Positions 33,600-46,499 of a stretch of 64,000 bases of DNA are shown here, one piece after another; position 1 is the stretch's first letter; each line of letters starts with the position of its first letter. The stretch comes from Haematococcus lacustris (Eukaryota > Chlorophyta > Chlorophyceae > Chlamydomonadales > Haematococcaceae), in NCBI GenBank assembly GCA_030144725.1, contig JASKMD010000031.1, forward strand, positions 3,879,852 through 3,943,851, given 5' to 3'. Below the pieces are notes generated by a model. That model was not told where the DNA came from, did no database searches, and worked only from the letters and a program-made list of their open reading frames with translations. The translations under genes and the position numbers were made by a program.

Positions 33600-36484
33600 A
33601 TGACCACGCCATGTGCGATGCGGGCTTTCGCCAACGTTGCACTGTACCGGGGTGTACGTGCTGCCCATTGCCGCCCGCCACTGCTGCATACGGGACGGCA
33701 CACGGCACAGCTCTTGGCCTCCCCACCCCTTCGGTGCTGCTGCAGTGTACATGACCTGCCAGCTAGCAGAGATGCATCGGGAATGGAGAACATGACAGCC
33801 AGCTGTTCCAGCTCGTGGCCGGCACCAACACTGCAGCGTCAGGACCTAGAGCCGGGCCTATACCTGGTGTCCACCCCGATTGGCAACCTGGCAGACATCA
33901 CCCTGAGGTGCCCCAGGCGCACTGCTTGGCAGTGCCAACTCTCCTCCCCTCACCCCACGTCATGTACCGCCTGGCTCCAGGGCCCTCACCGTCCTCACCT
34001 CTGCCAACCTGGTGCTGGCGGAGGACACAAGGTGCACTCAGGGTGGGGCTCACGTGGCTGCGCGCAGGTCACTCCTGCTGGCGCCGTCGGGGTTCTCAGC
34101 ATCATCTCTACATCTCTCAGCATTGCATGCCCGTCAGCGTTGGTGCAACGCAAGTACTCATTGCCTTCACAATTGATGTTGTGGCTCGCTTCATGCTAGG
34201 AGGAAGAGAAGGAGGAGGCTGACACATCAGTTTCACAGCCGGCTGTTGATGCTGCGCGCTGGCAGCTGCATGGTGGCACCGGGTGGCTGTGCTTGCATGC
34301 AGGCACACACGCAAGCTGCTGAACCACTACAACATTAAGGCTGAGCTGCAGAGCTACCACCAGCACAATGAGACAGCGCGTGTGCACAACATCATGCAGC
34401 GCTTGCAGGGGGGTGAGGTGAGGCTGCATCAGGGGGGTTCCCCTAGGCACTACCGCTGCTGAGCCTCAGCAGGTGCAGAGCTCCCAGCCAGACTAGGCTG
34501 CGTAGCCCCGGCAAACACTTATGTGTTGCATGCTGCTGCTTGGCCCGTGGGCAGGCGGAGTCACGCCAGGCTGATCTAAGCACAGGCCCGAGTACACCCC
34601 GCCCTTGCCAAATACAACAGGCAGTCCAAGCCATTAACACAGCTCCAGCGGGCACCACATGACCTGCCCTCTACGCTGTGTGCACTGCCTGTGTCAGGCA
34701 GCAGCCCTGATTGGCTGTGGGGTTGTAGGTGGACAGGCTGCGCTGTCCTGGCCATGATAAGGCTGCCTTGGCAGTCAATGACAGTGCTGGTTTGGGGTGC
34801 GATGCTGCTGGCTGGGCTGCCAGTTTGCATGGAGGTCTTGGAGCCCGAAGATTTAGCACCAGCAGGGGTTCTGCACCATGCCTGCAGCTGCACAGACATG
34901 TCCAACCAGCACTGGCCCTGCAATGGCCTGTTCAACCAGCTGGCTGCAGGTCAATCGTAGCAGGAGGGGCTGTCCCCGCCCTTGCATGAACCACTGCCCA
35001 GCATGGCCATGCCAACAGGGCCGTGTGTGCGCTGTGTGAGCTTGTGTTTAGCAGAACTGCAGCAGAGTCCAGGGTGCCGGTGCTGTGTGAGCTTGATGCA
35101 GCTTGTGTTGGCAGCGCTGTGCGGGGCACTGCAGCAGAGTCCAGGGTGCCCAGCCTGCAGGCCGGACACACAGCTGAAAAATGCTGCTTTGGCCCGCCCT
35201 GCCTGCCTGCGGGCCACACCACCGGCCTGCCCTGACTGGCTGCGGGTCACTGTGCATCACTGTGCTGCTGGGGCCTGACCTGGCTGCAGCCTGTGGCGCT
35301 GGTCAGTGATGCGGGCACACCTGGCATCAGCGACCCGGGGGCCAAACTGGTCAGCGCCGCCATAGCTGCGGGGGTGCGGGTGGTGCCCGTGCCCGGTGCC
35401 TGCGCCCTCGTCGCTGCCCTGGTGGCGTCAGGCCTGCCCACAGACACCTTTACGTTTCTCGGGTTCTTGCCACCCAAAACAGGTGAGGCAGCGGCCACCA
35501 GGGATGCTGTGGGTGAAGGGAGATTTTCATCCTCAGGGTCAAGGAGAGGAGCAGGGGCAGGGGCAGGGGCAGGGGCAGGGGCAGGGGCAGGGGCAGGGGC
35601 AGGGGCAGGGGCAGGGGCAGGGGCAGGCCCAAGCAGGTTGTGGCCATGGACCCAATTGACATCACACCAGGAGCTACTGCGCAGTGTGACAACCCTGTGC
35701 TGGCTGGCCACAGGAGCTCGCCGCACCGCCCTAGCTCGCCTGCGCAGCACCCCAGGCAGCCTGCTGCTGTACGCTCCACCACACGGGCTGCGCGCTACCT
35801 TGGCTGACCTGGTGGAGGTACTGGGCCCTGGCCGCCGCGTGTGTGTGGCCAGGGAGCTGACCAAGCTGCACGAGGAGCTGTTCAGGTAGGCCTGATGTGC
35901 CTTGAGCTCGCCGCAGCGGCGCAGCCGTCCTGTGGCTGTCCTGACTCAGTGACTGGGCTTGCTGGGATGTGGCTGCACAGGTCCACGCTGGGCGAAGCAC
36001 TGGAGGAGTTCACCAGACGTGAGCCTAGGGGTGAGGTATGCCTGGTGGTGCAGGTGGGTGCCCAACCTGACAGCCAAGCCCTGGCAGCCTGACAGCAGCC
36101 CATGGGCAGTCCAGGTTAGGGCAGTTTCACCTTTGTTGGCTACATGTTACTTTCGCGACATGGCCACTGCCTTGGTGACACGTTCCCGCGGTGCAGGGCG
36201 CCGACAGCGCGCCGTTGCTGGAGGCGGGAGGCGGAGCGGGTGACGCCGCGGCCCCGCTGGTTTGCGGCGATGATGGCGTCGGGGATCACAGCCGAGGGGT
36301 CGCGGCCGACAGCGAGCGACCAAGCGTCCTAATGCAGGGGTTGATGCAAGGCGGCATGCCAATGTCGGCCGCAGCCAAGCAAGTGGCTAAGCAGCTGGGG
36401 TTAAAGCGCAAGGACATGTACAGCCTCGCATTGCAGTCGCAGGCACTAGTGGCTGGTGAGGGTGGGCGTGATCTAAAGCAATAA
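33600..36484 (+). CDS. rsmI: 16S rRNA (cytidine-1402-2'-O)-methyltransferase, organelle-targeted
   Basis: RsmI 2'-O-methylates C1402 in the decoding centre of bacterial-type 16S rRNA using AdoMet; a nuclear copy would serve chloroplast or mitochondrion. Seven exons chain exactly: 33600-33907, 33981-34031, 34303-34417, 35290-35482, 35714-35885, 35981-36053 and 36197-36484, 1200 nt, 399 residues. Conserved blocks are GLYLVSTPIGNLADITLR, VLAEDTR, HYNIKAELQSYHQHNE, ALVSDAGTPGISDPGAK, VPGACALVAALVASGLP, LLLYAPPHGL, CVARELTKLHEELFR and the C-terminal helical domain AAKQVAKQLGLKRKDMYSLA. The first 80 residues are Arg/Ala/Ser/Cys-rich without acids, fitting a transit peptide. Met at 33600 or 33618 is possible as start. 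Intron 4 carries a GGGGCA array. Confidence 0.93.
35551..35627. repeat. GGGGCA hexamer array in RsmI intron
   Basis: About 12 perfect GGGGCA units between exons 4 and 5 of RsmI. They are in frame with a false fusion reading through the intron. Confidence 0.95.
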
Positions 36485-36744
36485 TGTGTCCTTGTCTGGG
36501 TAACGCGCACCACAGCACCGTGCATCCCACGGCGTGGATTGCGTAGTATGTGCATGAACAGAGTGAGTAGCAACAACAAATTATGCAATTGTGTCATTGC
36601 ATGTTTAGATCCTTGCTGATTAAGGCTTAATGATGGCTTCGTCCCGACATCGCGGGCTTCATTTAGCACGTACCAGCCAATGATCGTTCCATTTACTATT
36701 TAACTGTCAATAGTGAGGCACCCGAGTGCTGCTGAAGTTCAAGC
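36485..36744. other. intergenic region between two same-strand genes
   Basis: AT-richer than its surroundings (for example 36580-36720). It should hold the RsmI 3' UTR and the promoter of the next gene. No TGTAA signal or other motif was recognised. Confidence 0.5.
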
Positions 36745-39700
36745 ATGAATCCGCGGCAATTCCGCTCGCAAACCCCAGGTGCTCCTGGGCGCTTGCTTCT
36801 CACACCGCCCTCCCCTGTTCGCTGACATTCTCGTCCCCACCCCGGCAGGGGTGCCGCTGCAGCCCCAAGGTGGCGCCAGCAGTCAGCCGGCCCTGCAGCA
36901 AGGCATGCCGATGATGCCAGCACGGCAGCAGCTCGGCTACCAGCACGCAGGCCCTTACATGGCTGCACCAGGCAGCAGCTATCCAGGGATGCAGGTGAGC
37001 TACACAGGTCAGTGCCCATTGCCGAGGATCTAGTGCGCATATCCAGCTTGTCAGGCTCGCCCTCGGGCTCAGAGGCCTCTGCCCCTCGTCTCCATCTTCA
37101 CCGCAGTTCCCTGCACCCTCATATGCCCCACTGCACTGACGCCTGCTGCCCTGCCCGGCACCTGCCCTGCAGCCGCAGCCAGGGGCAGGTCAGGGTTATA
37201 CCCCGGTCCCCAGCCAGACCTACGGCCCAGGCCCCCCCGGCCCTGGCAGTGTGAGCCCCCACCCGCAGCCCCTGACACAGCGCCCAGCAGCAGCAGAGGG
37301 CGGCGGCACCCCTCCTGAGGAGGCCATGCAGTTCCAGAGCTTCCTTTCGGTCTTTGAGCAGCCCAGCCAGGCAGAGCCCCCGCCTGACCCAGCGTACGGC
37401 GCCCCGCCCCAGCAGCCTGCCTACCGCCACCTGCAGCAGCCCATGGCTCAGCAACCACACCTGGGCCGTGGGCTGGCCCCCCCACAGCCTGCACAGCAGC
37501 AGCAGCAGCAGCAGCAGCAGCCAGCAGCAGGGGGGCCCCAGCATCAGCAGCTGTACATGGGGCAGGGGCCGCCCCTCACCCAGCACCCCGCCATGAGCTA
37601 CATGCCTGTGCCGCCCCCCCCTGGGCCCCTAACCCACCCCAATGCACTAGAGGGGTCAGGGGGGCCGGCTGCCGCAGGACTGGGCCCGCCTGGCCCCGGG
37701 CCGCTGCAGGCGCCGCCTGGCCGCCCAGCCCTGCAGCGCACCCCCCCTGGCCCTGGCCCTGGCCCTGGCCCTAGCCCTGGCCCCCGCGGCCCTGGCACCG
37801 ACCCCATCCTGCAGCAGCTGCAGCAGCTAGGCGCAGCGCCAGCGCCAGTGGCGGGCGCACAGGGGCCGGCCAGCAGCCCCGCGCCACCAGGGCCGGAGGA
37901 GGGCCTGGGCCCGCTGGCTGCCGCCTCCCCCCTGGATGCCCAGCTCAGCCCTGAGCAGGCCAACAAGGTGGGAGGCACACAGCCGGGTAGACCTTGGATC
38001 CCAGCTTGCTAGGCTAGGCTGTCCTGCCCTGCCCTCCTCCCCCTTCCTGCCCTGCCCTGCCCCCCCTGCCCGGGCCTGCACCCTCCTATGAGCCCGACTA
38101 CCTGGCTCTGGGGCTGGACCCCTGTATGTGTGTGTGTGTGTGTGTGTGAGTGTGTGTTTGCCCCCCCTGGGCAGCAGCCAGGCGCACTGCGCAGCCCCCT
38201 GAGTGCCTGGCTGCGTGTTCCAGCCTGGTGTGGGCTGTTGGGGCATTGAACACAATCATGTGCTGATCATGACAAAAAATGTATGTGTTGATCTGAAAAA
38301 GATCATGCGCTGATTCGGAAAAATGAAAACGATGTGGTGTTCATGATGGTGGCAGTGGGTGTGTGCAGGTGTATTGGGAGCGTCAGGGGCGGCTGCGGGA
38401 GCGCTACCTGCACGTCCTGGGCACCTACCTCATCAACAGCATCCAGTCACGTCAGGCCAAGACACAGCAGGGTCAGGCCATCACGCCTCAAGCTCAGGTC
38501 ATAAGGGGGGCCGGGCTGAGGGAGGGGGAGGGCAGAGGGGGTGGGGGGTGGGGGCGGGTGCAGCGGGTGGGGGCGGGTAAGGGAGGGAGGTGGGACGATA
38601 GGGCTCCTGCTGTGGCCTGCTGACCCCTCGCCCCCCTTGCTTTCTCTTTGCTGCCCCGCTGCTGAAGCTCCGCTCCCACCCCCGTGCCCGCGTAGCCGTG
38701 TGCCACTGCATCTGCAGCAGCCTGGCTGCCAGGGATGTGGCCTGCCCCATGTGTGCCCGCAGTCCAGGTTCATGTCTCAGCTGGAGTCCCTGTTTGACGC
38801 CTACAAGCTGCTGAACCGCACCCCTGGGGACGGCCAGGTACGCGGCAGCAGGGCAGGGCGCAGGGTGCGGCCCCGGAGGGGCGGTGCTGGGGGGGGTCCT
38901 TGCAGCAGTGCAGGCGCTTGCTGGGGCTGAGGCTTAGGCGTATCTGAGGGGGTCAGGCTGGAAGGGCTGGCAGGCCCAGCTAAGGCGCTGGTCAGGCGCA
39001 GGTGCGGTCCAGGCTGGGAGCGGTCCAGGCCCTGGAGGGCGGTGCTGGGAGTTTCATTGCAGCAGTGGAGACGCTTGCTGGGGCTCAGGCTCATTAGGCG
39101 CATTGCAGTCCAGGCTGGGAGGGCTGGAAGGGGCAGGTGCGGCGCAGGTGCGTGCCGTCTGCCTGGCTGCAGGGCCCTGAGCCGCCTGGTGTGAGGGAGC
39201 TGGCCAGCCTGGCCTATTGTGAGGAGCGCTGGCTCAAGCTGCTGATGCCGGTGAGCACCATCAACCCTGACCCGACCCGACCCGACCCGACCCGACCCGA
39301 CCCGACCCGACCCGACCCGACCCGACCCGACCCGACCCGACCTGACCTGACCTGACACAGCGTGATGCTGCTGACATGTGTATGACCCTGCTGCTGTGCC
39401 GCTTCCCCTTGCTCAGGTGCTGTCCCGCATGACCCACATGACCACCAAGCTACCCAACCCAACCAGCATCATCGCGTTTGTCCAGCGCTTCCTGGCCAGC
39501 ATGGGTGGCAGCAGCACCCTCCCTCCAGGCCCCCCCCAGCCAGCCTTGCTGAGCACGGCAGCAGCCCTGCCCTCCCCAGCGCTCAGCGCGCCCAGCCCTG
39601 CCCCCCCCCCACAGTCTGGGCACCAGGGCAGGGCTCCACCTCTAGCCCCCCCCCCAGCTGACGGCAGCAGGCCAGGGCCGACCCCCATGACGACCCCGGA

Positions 39701-41040
39701 GGCAGTGGGGGGGGACATGCGCCCAGGGCCAGGGCAGCCGGGGCGGGGGCCCCCTCCCCCCTCCCTGGCCGGGCCCCAGCAGGGGGGGTCCCAGGCTCGC
39801 GTGTTGCAGGTGGGGGATGCGCCGCAGGCCCCAGCGGGGGGCGGTGTGCAGGGGCAGGGGGAGGAGGAGACAAGGAAGGTCGGGGCAGGGGGGGCAGCCG
39901 CAGTGCTGTCGTTGGTGCAGCGCCAGGCGGTGACCCCCCCCCTGCCTGCCTGGGTCATGGCCCAGACCTACCTGGCTGCAGGGCCCCGGGGGGAGGGGGG
40001 AGGCAGGGGGGCGCCGCGGCTCAGTACGGCCGGCCTGAGAGGGGCCGTGTCCCCCTGCATTGGCCACTGCTGGCTGCTGCCTGACAGGGCGGGGGGTCTG
40101 GGGGCCGGGCAGGGGCTGGGCCCTGGGCTGCGCCAGCCAGCCAGCCCCAGCCCCAGCCCCAGCCAGGCCAGCAGCGGGCAGGAGGGGGAGTGGGAGGAGA
40201 GTGACAGCAGTGGGGAGGGGGTGGACAGCGAACCCTTGGTGGGCGGGGGGACGGGGGCGCCAGGGGCTGCAAGGGACCCCCAGCCCCCAGGTCCAGGCAC
40301 CCCCCCCCTCAGCGAGGTGGGGCGGGGCGTGAAGCGTGCACGCAGCCTGGCAGCCCAGGTTGCCGCGCTCGAGTCAGTGTGTGCAGCTGTGGTGGCGGCG
40401 GCGGCGGTGCGCTGGCCTGACCTCCCCCCGCTGCTGCTGCATGTGGAGGGGCCAGGCAGTGGTGCGGGCAGCTGCCCCCTGGGCCCCTCCTGGCTGCTGG
40501 TGAGGTGCCGGGCCCCGGGCGGCACCACAGGGGGGGCTGCGCAGCATGAGGGGGCAGGGCAGGGACAGGCTGCGGTGGCGGCGGCGGCGTGGGCTGTGGT
40601 TGCTCAGCCTGGCTGGCGCACCTTGCACCTGGCAGTGCTGCGCCGCGCCCTAGCGCTGCAGCCAGCAGGGGGAGGGGGGGAGGGGCGGGACGCGGCAGGG
40701 GGCCAGGAAGGGGGGTGGGAGGCGGCAGGTGAGGAGGCCGTGGTGGTGGCGCTGCATGGCCTGCGTGAGCCCAGCTGCGCGCCCCACTCCCCTGAGGAGC
40801 AGCTGGCACAGGCGGCCTTCCAGGCGCTGCAGGTGACACCCTGCCCGCCCGCCCGCCCGCCCGCCCGCCCGCCCGCCCGCCCGCCCGCCCGCCCGCCCGC
40901 CCGCCCGCCCGCCCGCCTGCTTGCCTGCCTGCCTGCCTGCCTGCCTATCTGCCTTCTTGCATGCCTGTCCGCCTGCTTGCCTGCCCACCTGCTCACCTGC
41001 TAGCACGCTGACCCACCCCCAGGCCCCGCTGCCGTGCTAG
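36745..41040 (+). CDS. MED15-like Mediator tail subunit
   Basis: Eight exons chain in phase: 36745-36778, 36849-36994, 37173-37967, 38369-38497, 38763-38837, 39173-39250, 39417-40832 and 41023-41040, 2691 nt, 896 residues. Residues 1-325 are Gln/Pro/Gly-rich with a poly-Gln run, typical of transcriptional coactivators. Residues about 326-450, starting in exon 4 and running into exon 7, are helical (VYWERQGRLRERYLHVLGTY, FMSQLESLFDAYKLLN, LMPVLSRMTHMTTKLPNPTS). They resemble the central region of plant MED15/NRB4 in layout. The rest is low complexity except for a KRARSLAAQVAALESV helix and a DLPPLLLHVEGPG block near the end, comparable to the plant MED15 C-terminus. The assignment comes from remembered family features, not a search. 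It could be another Gln-rich coactivator. Confidence 0.6.
39266..39345. repeat. GACCC pentamer array in intron
   Basis: About 14 GACCC units, then GACCT variants, in the intron between 39250 and 39417 of the MED15-like gene. Confidence 0.95.
40842..40918. repeat. GCCC tetramer array in last intron
   Basis: Perfect CCCG/GCCC units follow the donor at 40833, then degenerate to GCCT near 40920-40945. Confidence 0.95.
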
Positions 41041-42233
41041 GCCGCCTGTCAGACGTGACATGACTGGCATGAGCGTGGTTGCTTTGACGTCAGGGCCTTA
41101 ACACTAGGTGTGGTGCAGCTATGAGGGGCTGGCTGCGGCTTAGCCACAGGGGGGTGAGGTGAAGGTCAGAGTTAGGGCTAGGGTCAGGGGCTCGGGCTCG
41201 GGCCAGGGGGCTAGAGGCAGGGCCTGCACCACCTTAGTCTGTTCCATGTCTATGAGCTCACACCACCCCCTGTGCGGTGCTGTGCAGCTGCAGCCACGTA
41301 GCGTTGGCAGCACGTGTCCCCTGCAGGCCTGGCCTCTTGTCCCCTGCAGACCTGGCTCTGCTAGCACTGCCACAAGCAGTTGTCTGGTGTCACACTGCTC
41401 ACACAGCTGACTGCTGGCCACCTTGCAGGCGGCGCAGGCGGCGAGGGGCAGTGGGCCGGCCACCCCTGCACTAGGCGCCACCTCAAGGCTGGCAGGCGAG
41501 GGGGCAAACCCTGCCGCAGGCCGTGTCGGCGCCGAGCTGTGGGGGCTCGTAGGGGCTTGGGTGGAGGCTGTGGTCGGGCTACGGCAGCAGGCAGCACGTG
41601 GCATTGACGTTGTTGTGGGGCGCAGCCGCCGGAGCTGAGGCCCTGAGACCGGCTCATACCTCCATCAGCTATACTCACGCATTCTAGCGCTTGGGGTGAT
41701 GGCCATCGTTGCATAAGGCACAGAACTTGTCTGCCAGCATGGCGTCCTGTTGCCCACATACACCCTGTCGCACCCTACTCTTTGGGCTGCATAGAGCTTT
41801 GATAAGTGGTGTAAGTGACACAGTAAGACGGTTGTGTTTCAACCCACACCCCTCAATGTTGAAGTAGGTATCGGTTGCTGTTTGCATCCCTGAATGGCCA
41901 GCCCTACATGGGCCAAAACGCGATGCGATGTCAAGACCAGAGCTTTGCACTGCCAGGAAGCGGCAAATGTATGTACAGGTACGGACATGCAAATGCTGCA
42001 TGTACAGCGTGTTGGGTGGTAAAGTTAGGTTTAATGTGGTGCCGCATTAATGCGGTGTAGCGTGAGTCAATAGCGTTTAGAGGTCACCTGAGCAGACTAG
42101 GCCGTTGTCAAGGATGTCTCAGTCTGCCCGGAAGTTGAACCCAGCCACAGAACACCACCACCAGTTTAGATCTTACACTTGCATGAGGAGATCCCAGATC
42201 CAGATTTGCATGATGGACATGCTACACGTGGCG
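41041..42233. other. unresolved region
   Basis: A minus-strand frame at about 41200-41600 contains ACAACKVASSQLCEQCDT, which has two CxxC pairs like a zinc-binding module. No flanking exon keeps phase with it, so I do not call a gene. 41640-42233 shows nothing recognisable. Confidence 0.35.
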
Positions 42234-43947
42234 TCCTACCTACCTACCTACCTACCCACCCACCCACCCACCCACCCACCCACCCACCCACCCACCCACC
42301 CACCCACCCACCCACCCACCCACCCACCCACCCACCCACCCACCCACCCACCCACCCACCCACCCACCCACCCACCCACCCACCCACCCACCCACCCACC
42401 CACCCACCCACCCACCCACCCACCCACCCACCCACCCACCCACCCACCCACCCACCCACCCACCCACCCACCCACCCACCCACCCACCCACCCACCCACC
42501 CACCCACCCACCCACCCACCCACCCACCCACCCACCCACCCACCCACCCACCCACCCACCCACCCACCCACCCACCCACCCACCCACCCACCCACCCACC
42601 CACCCACCCACCCACCCACCCACCCACCCACCCACCCACCCACCCACCCACCCACCCACCCACCCACCCACCCACCCACCCACCCACCCACCCACCCACC
42701 CACCCACCCACCCACCCACCCACCCACCCACCCACCCACCCACCCACCCACCCACCCACCCACCCACCCACCCACCCACCCACCCACCCACCCACCCACC
42801 CACCCACCCACCCACCCACCCACCCACCCACCCACCCACCCACCCACCCACCCACCCACCCACCCACCCACCCACCCACCCACCCACCCACCCACCCACC
42901 CACCCACCCACCCACCCACCCACCCACCCACCCACCCACCCACCCACCCACCCACCCACCCACCCACCCACCCACCCACCCACCCACCCACCCACCCACC
43001 CACCCACCCACCCACCCACCCACCCACCCACCCACCCACCCACCCACCCACCCACCCACCCACCCACCCACCCACCCACCCACCCACCCACCCACCCACC
43101 CACCCACCCACCCACCCACCCACCCACCCACCCACCCACCCACCCACCCACCCACCCACCCACCCACCCACCCACCCACCCACCCACCCACCCACCCACC
43201 CACCCACCCACCCACCCACCCACCCACCCACCCACCCACCCACCCACCCACCCACCCACCCACCCACCCACCCACCCACCCACCCACCCACCCACCCACC
43301 CACCCACCCACCCACCCACCCACCCACCCACCCACCCACCCACCCACCCACCCACCCACCCACCCACCCACCCACCCACCCACCCACCCACCCACCCACC
43401 CACCCACCCACCCACCCACCCACCCACCCACCCACCCACCCACCCACCCACCCACCCACCCACCCACCCACCCACCCACCCACCCACCCACCCACCCACC
43501 CACCCACCCACCCACCCACCCACCCACCCACCCACCCACCCACCCACCCACCCACCCACCCACCCACCCACCCACCCACCCACCCACCCACCCACCCACC
43601 CACCCACCCACCCACCCACCCACCCACCCACCCACCCACCCACCCACCCACCCACCCACCCACCCACCCACCCACCCACCCACCCACCCACCCACCCACC
43701 CACCCACCCACCCACCCACCCACCCACCCACCCACCCACCCACCCACCCACCCACCCACCCACCCACCCACCCACCCACCCACCCACCCACCCACCCACC
43801 CACCCACCCACCCACCCACCCACCCACCCACCCACCCACCCACCCACCCACCCACCCACCCACCCACCCACCCACCCACCCACCCACCCACCCACCCACC
43901 CACCCACCCACCCACCCACCCACCCACCCACCCACCCACCCACCCAC
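42234..43947. repeat. 1.7-kb CACC tetranucleotide satellite
   Basis: It starts with five CTAC units and then runs as about 420 uninterrupted CCCA units without visible variants. Every frame on both strands is open (PTHP and GGWV repeats), so the 560-660-residue frames are artefacts. This is the longest pure array in the window. Confidence 0.98.
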
Positions 43948-44479
43948 ATACAACGTTCGGCGTTACTGCTTGCGCTTATGCCAGCTCTGCGTTAGCACCT
44001 GCGCGCGTCAGGAGTTGCCATCGCTTGTCGACTTGGCTAGTACAAGCACAACTCATATAGGTCGCCTTACTGGTGTCTTTTACGTGGCTGTGAGTGGGTG
44101 TTGTACAAACTTGCCAAACCCATACTGGTACATTGCACACGTCTGCCTGAAGAGGTGACAGGGACAGTACTTCACACTCGTGCCAGATAGCATTGCATGA
44201 CGAGCAGAGTGTCTCAAAGATTTAAAATATGAACTACACGAACCTGTCGCAGGACATTGCACTTGGTTTAAGGATGCGCAATAATGCAGTATGTGCGAGC
44301 GTGTTGTTCGGCGTAGCACTCCTAGTGTTTTCTGAAGGCCTGCCCAACAGGTGCACTTGAATACATGTCTTCACGCGTGAGCTCCACGCCCTCATGCCCT
44401 GGCATCAAAGCTGAGCTTACTTGGCCTCCTAGCTACCCAGGTTTGGGACCAACCCCTGCACCCTGAGAGCCGAGCTTGA
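43948..44479. other. no recognisable gene
   Basis: Complex sequence with short frames only. A TTTAAAATATG stretch at about 44220 is the only AT-rich patch. Confidence 0.4.
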
Positions 44480-46039
44480 TCAGCCTTGCCAGCTAAGGAG
44501 TTCTCTGGACGCCATCAGCAAGAGCAGCAAGGATGAAGGTTTTGGTGGCCTGTATATGCTGCTGGGCGGTGAGCGCCATGCTACCCGCAGCACACCTGAC
44601 TCCCTGAGCACCGCCTGCACCTGAATCCTGTTTGCATAACCTGCAGAGACGGAGTGTACCGTGACTCTGCAGAAGTGCAGGCCTGGGACCTGCTACTCTA
44701 TTCGTGACCTGACTGCCATGTAAGGATGGTAGGTCCGTGACAGGGTAGGCAAGAGTCCTCATCAACACACAGCTGGCGGCCCAGCGTATGAATCAGACCC
44801 GGTGATGCAACTGGCAGCCCTAAGTGGAGATGTGCTGTGTGTGGTGCTCATTTGTAGGCTTCCCACTGACATAGGCATCGTGAGAGCCTCCTCTTCCTTG
44901 TTCAGGGACATCAAGGTGGACACCGTGCTGTAGCTGATGACCACTATAGCTGTAGCTGCAGCTGTGTAGCCCCGCTGGGCACCTTGGCTGCAGCGGCCAC
45001 ACCTGCTGCCTAATGCTGCAGGTGATGGCTGGGGCGCTGCGCACAGCAGTCACCCGGTGAGGCCCCCACCTGGCTGGCAGGACTGCAGCGCAGAGCTATA
45101 CAGCCCTGACCCTGACCCTGACCCTGACCCTGACCCTGACCTGCACCTCTGTCCTGGGCTACAGGGAGGGCTTTGCTTTCCAGGCTACAGCCAGGAACGT
45201 GACCTTGCTATACTTCACACGCACTTGTGCTGACTTCTGGCAGTGAGTGCATTGTCACTCTAGTTGAGTCGAACCTTGTGGCCAGCACTACCACAAGCTG
45301 TACACAGCGCCTAGCTGTCATGCAGCATGCCTCTTCATGAACTCGTGTGCATGATGTGCCGCAGGCTGCATGGCCAGTATGGCCAGCTGTTATGCAACCA
45401 ACCTATAGAGGCCATCACGGTGCGTTGCGTACTGACGCCTGAAGCATGACATCATCATTACATTTCATGGCGTTCGCATGCTACCATTGTTGTTCTACAC
45501 AAAACAATGGCTCTAGGGGGCTAACCCATCCTACTCCATTCTTAGGTCATGTGATGATGGTGATGATGATGTTTGTGATAATGGCTACCCAGCCTGCCTC
45601 ATGTGCTGTCCAGACTGCCTTGCGCTGCCCTGCCACTTAATGGTGGTGGCGGCTCGACTGCCAATGTGTGTTGGGCGATGTTGTGTGGCCCCTCCCAGGT
45701 GCCCCGGCTTGCTTGACACCCACTGGCTGCCAGTCTTTGCCCTGACGCAGGCGGTTGGCTCCGACGGCCCGGCATCCCTACCTTGTCCCTGAACAGGCTC
45801 TCTGACACCTGCTTGTTGCAGACCTGCTTGTCCTGTCCTGCGGTCAGGGCCAGGGGCGTGACAAGGTCTATGCTACCTGTGGCTCCTGTTTGCTCCGTTC
45901 ACGAGACCTGGTGACAAGCTGCTTCCTGCATGGCATTGTTATTGGCCTGGAAATGCCCGTCCTCTACTTCCAGGGCCATCATGCAAAGCTGGAGTGCTGG
46001 AGTAGTGTCAGGGAAAGGCTGGCTGTCTTGCGCAGCTGA
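44480..46039 (+). CDS. unidentified multi-exon gene
   Basis: Several short coding-like blocks with plausible splice borders lie in one orientation: SLDAISKSSKDEGFGGLYML (ending before GTGAGC near 44567), MQLAALSGDVLCVVLIC near 44800, DIGIVRASSSLFRDIKVDTV near 44870, FAFQATARNVTLLYFTRTC near 45175-45240 and HGQYGQLLCNQPIEAIT near 45370-45420. The terminal exon begins after TTGCAG near 45820 (LLVLSCGQGQGRDKVYATCG, ending RERLAVLRS and stop at 46039). I could not connect all of them in phase and do not recognise the protein. The last exon is the best supported. Confidence 0.35.
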
Positions 46040-46184
46040 GACGTGAAGTGTGCGGCAGGGTGCTGTAATTCACGCTGGGGCCACCTACAGCTGCATTGTC
46101 TCTATAGCGGTGCTAAGGGCTTGATACACTCCTACTGTTGATGGGGGAGCCCACGCACACCACACACCATGAACTCTGCACACA

Positions 46185-46240
46185 GCTGCCTTCAGTCTTC
46201 AGCCTCGTGCTTGGCATGGTATGCAGAGCTGTCAGTGCGT
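46185..46240. repeat. degenerate piece of the 360-bp dispersed repeat
   Basis: CAGTCTTCAGCCTCGTGCTT and the bases up to about 46240 match the middle part of the repeat pair at 47219 and 54022 with several substitutions. Confidence 0.5.
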
Positions 46241-46499
46241 ATGCAGTTAGATGCTGCAGTGCAATGCCAGAACATGCACATCACCGGTGGAACCACATCG
46301 CCCGCCGCACACAGCCAGGCACACCAGGACTGCGAGGGCAGGGTGGCATATGGTCCAGGTGGCCAGGCTAGGCCATGCGGCTAGCTGCTGGGTGTTCAGG
46401 GCCATCATCCTCCAGGAGGGACAACATGAGTCTCCGTGAAAGCGAGTCTCCGTGAGTGGAGGTCGAGGCAACGCTCAATGTTCGAGGTTGCTAGGGTGA

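Noticed and set aside
41140..41604. Minus-strand gene with CxxC pairs
   Set aside because: Only a single short module, no phase-consistent neighbouring exon, and one of its ends is telomere-like low complexity.
42105..44158. 650-codon PTHP and GGWV frames
   Set aside because: A pure CACC tetranucleotide has no stop in any frame; the frames carry no other information.
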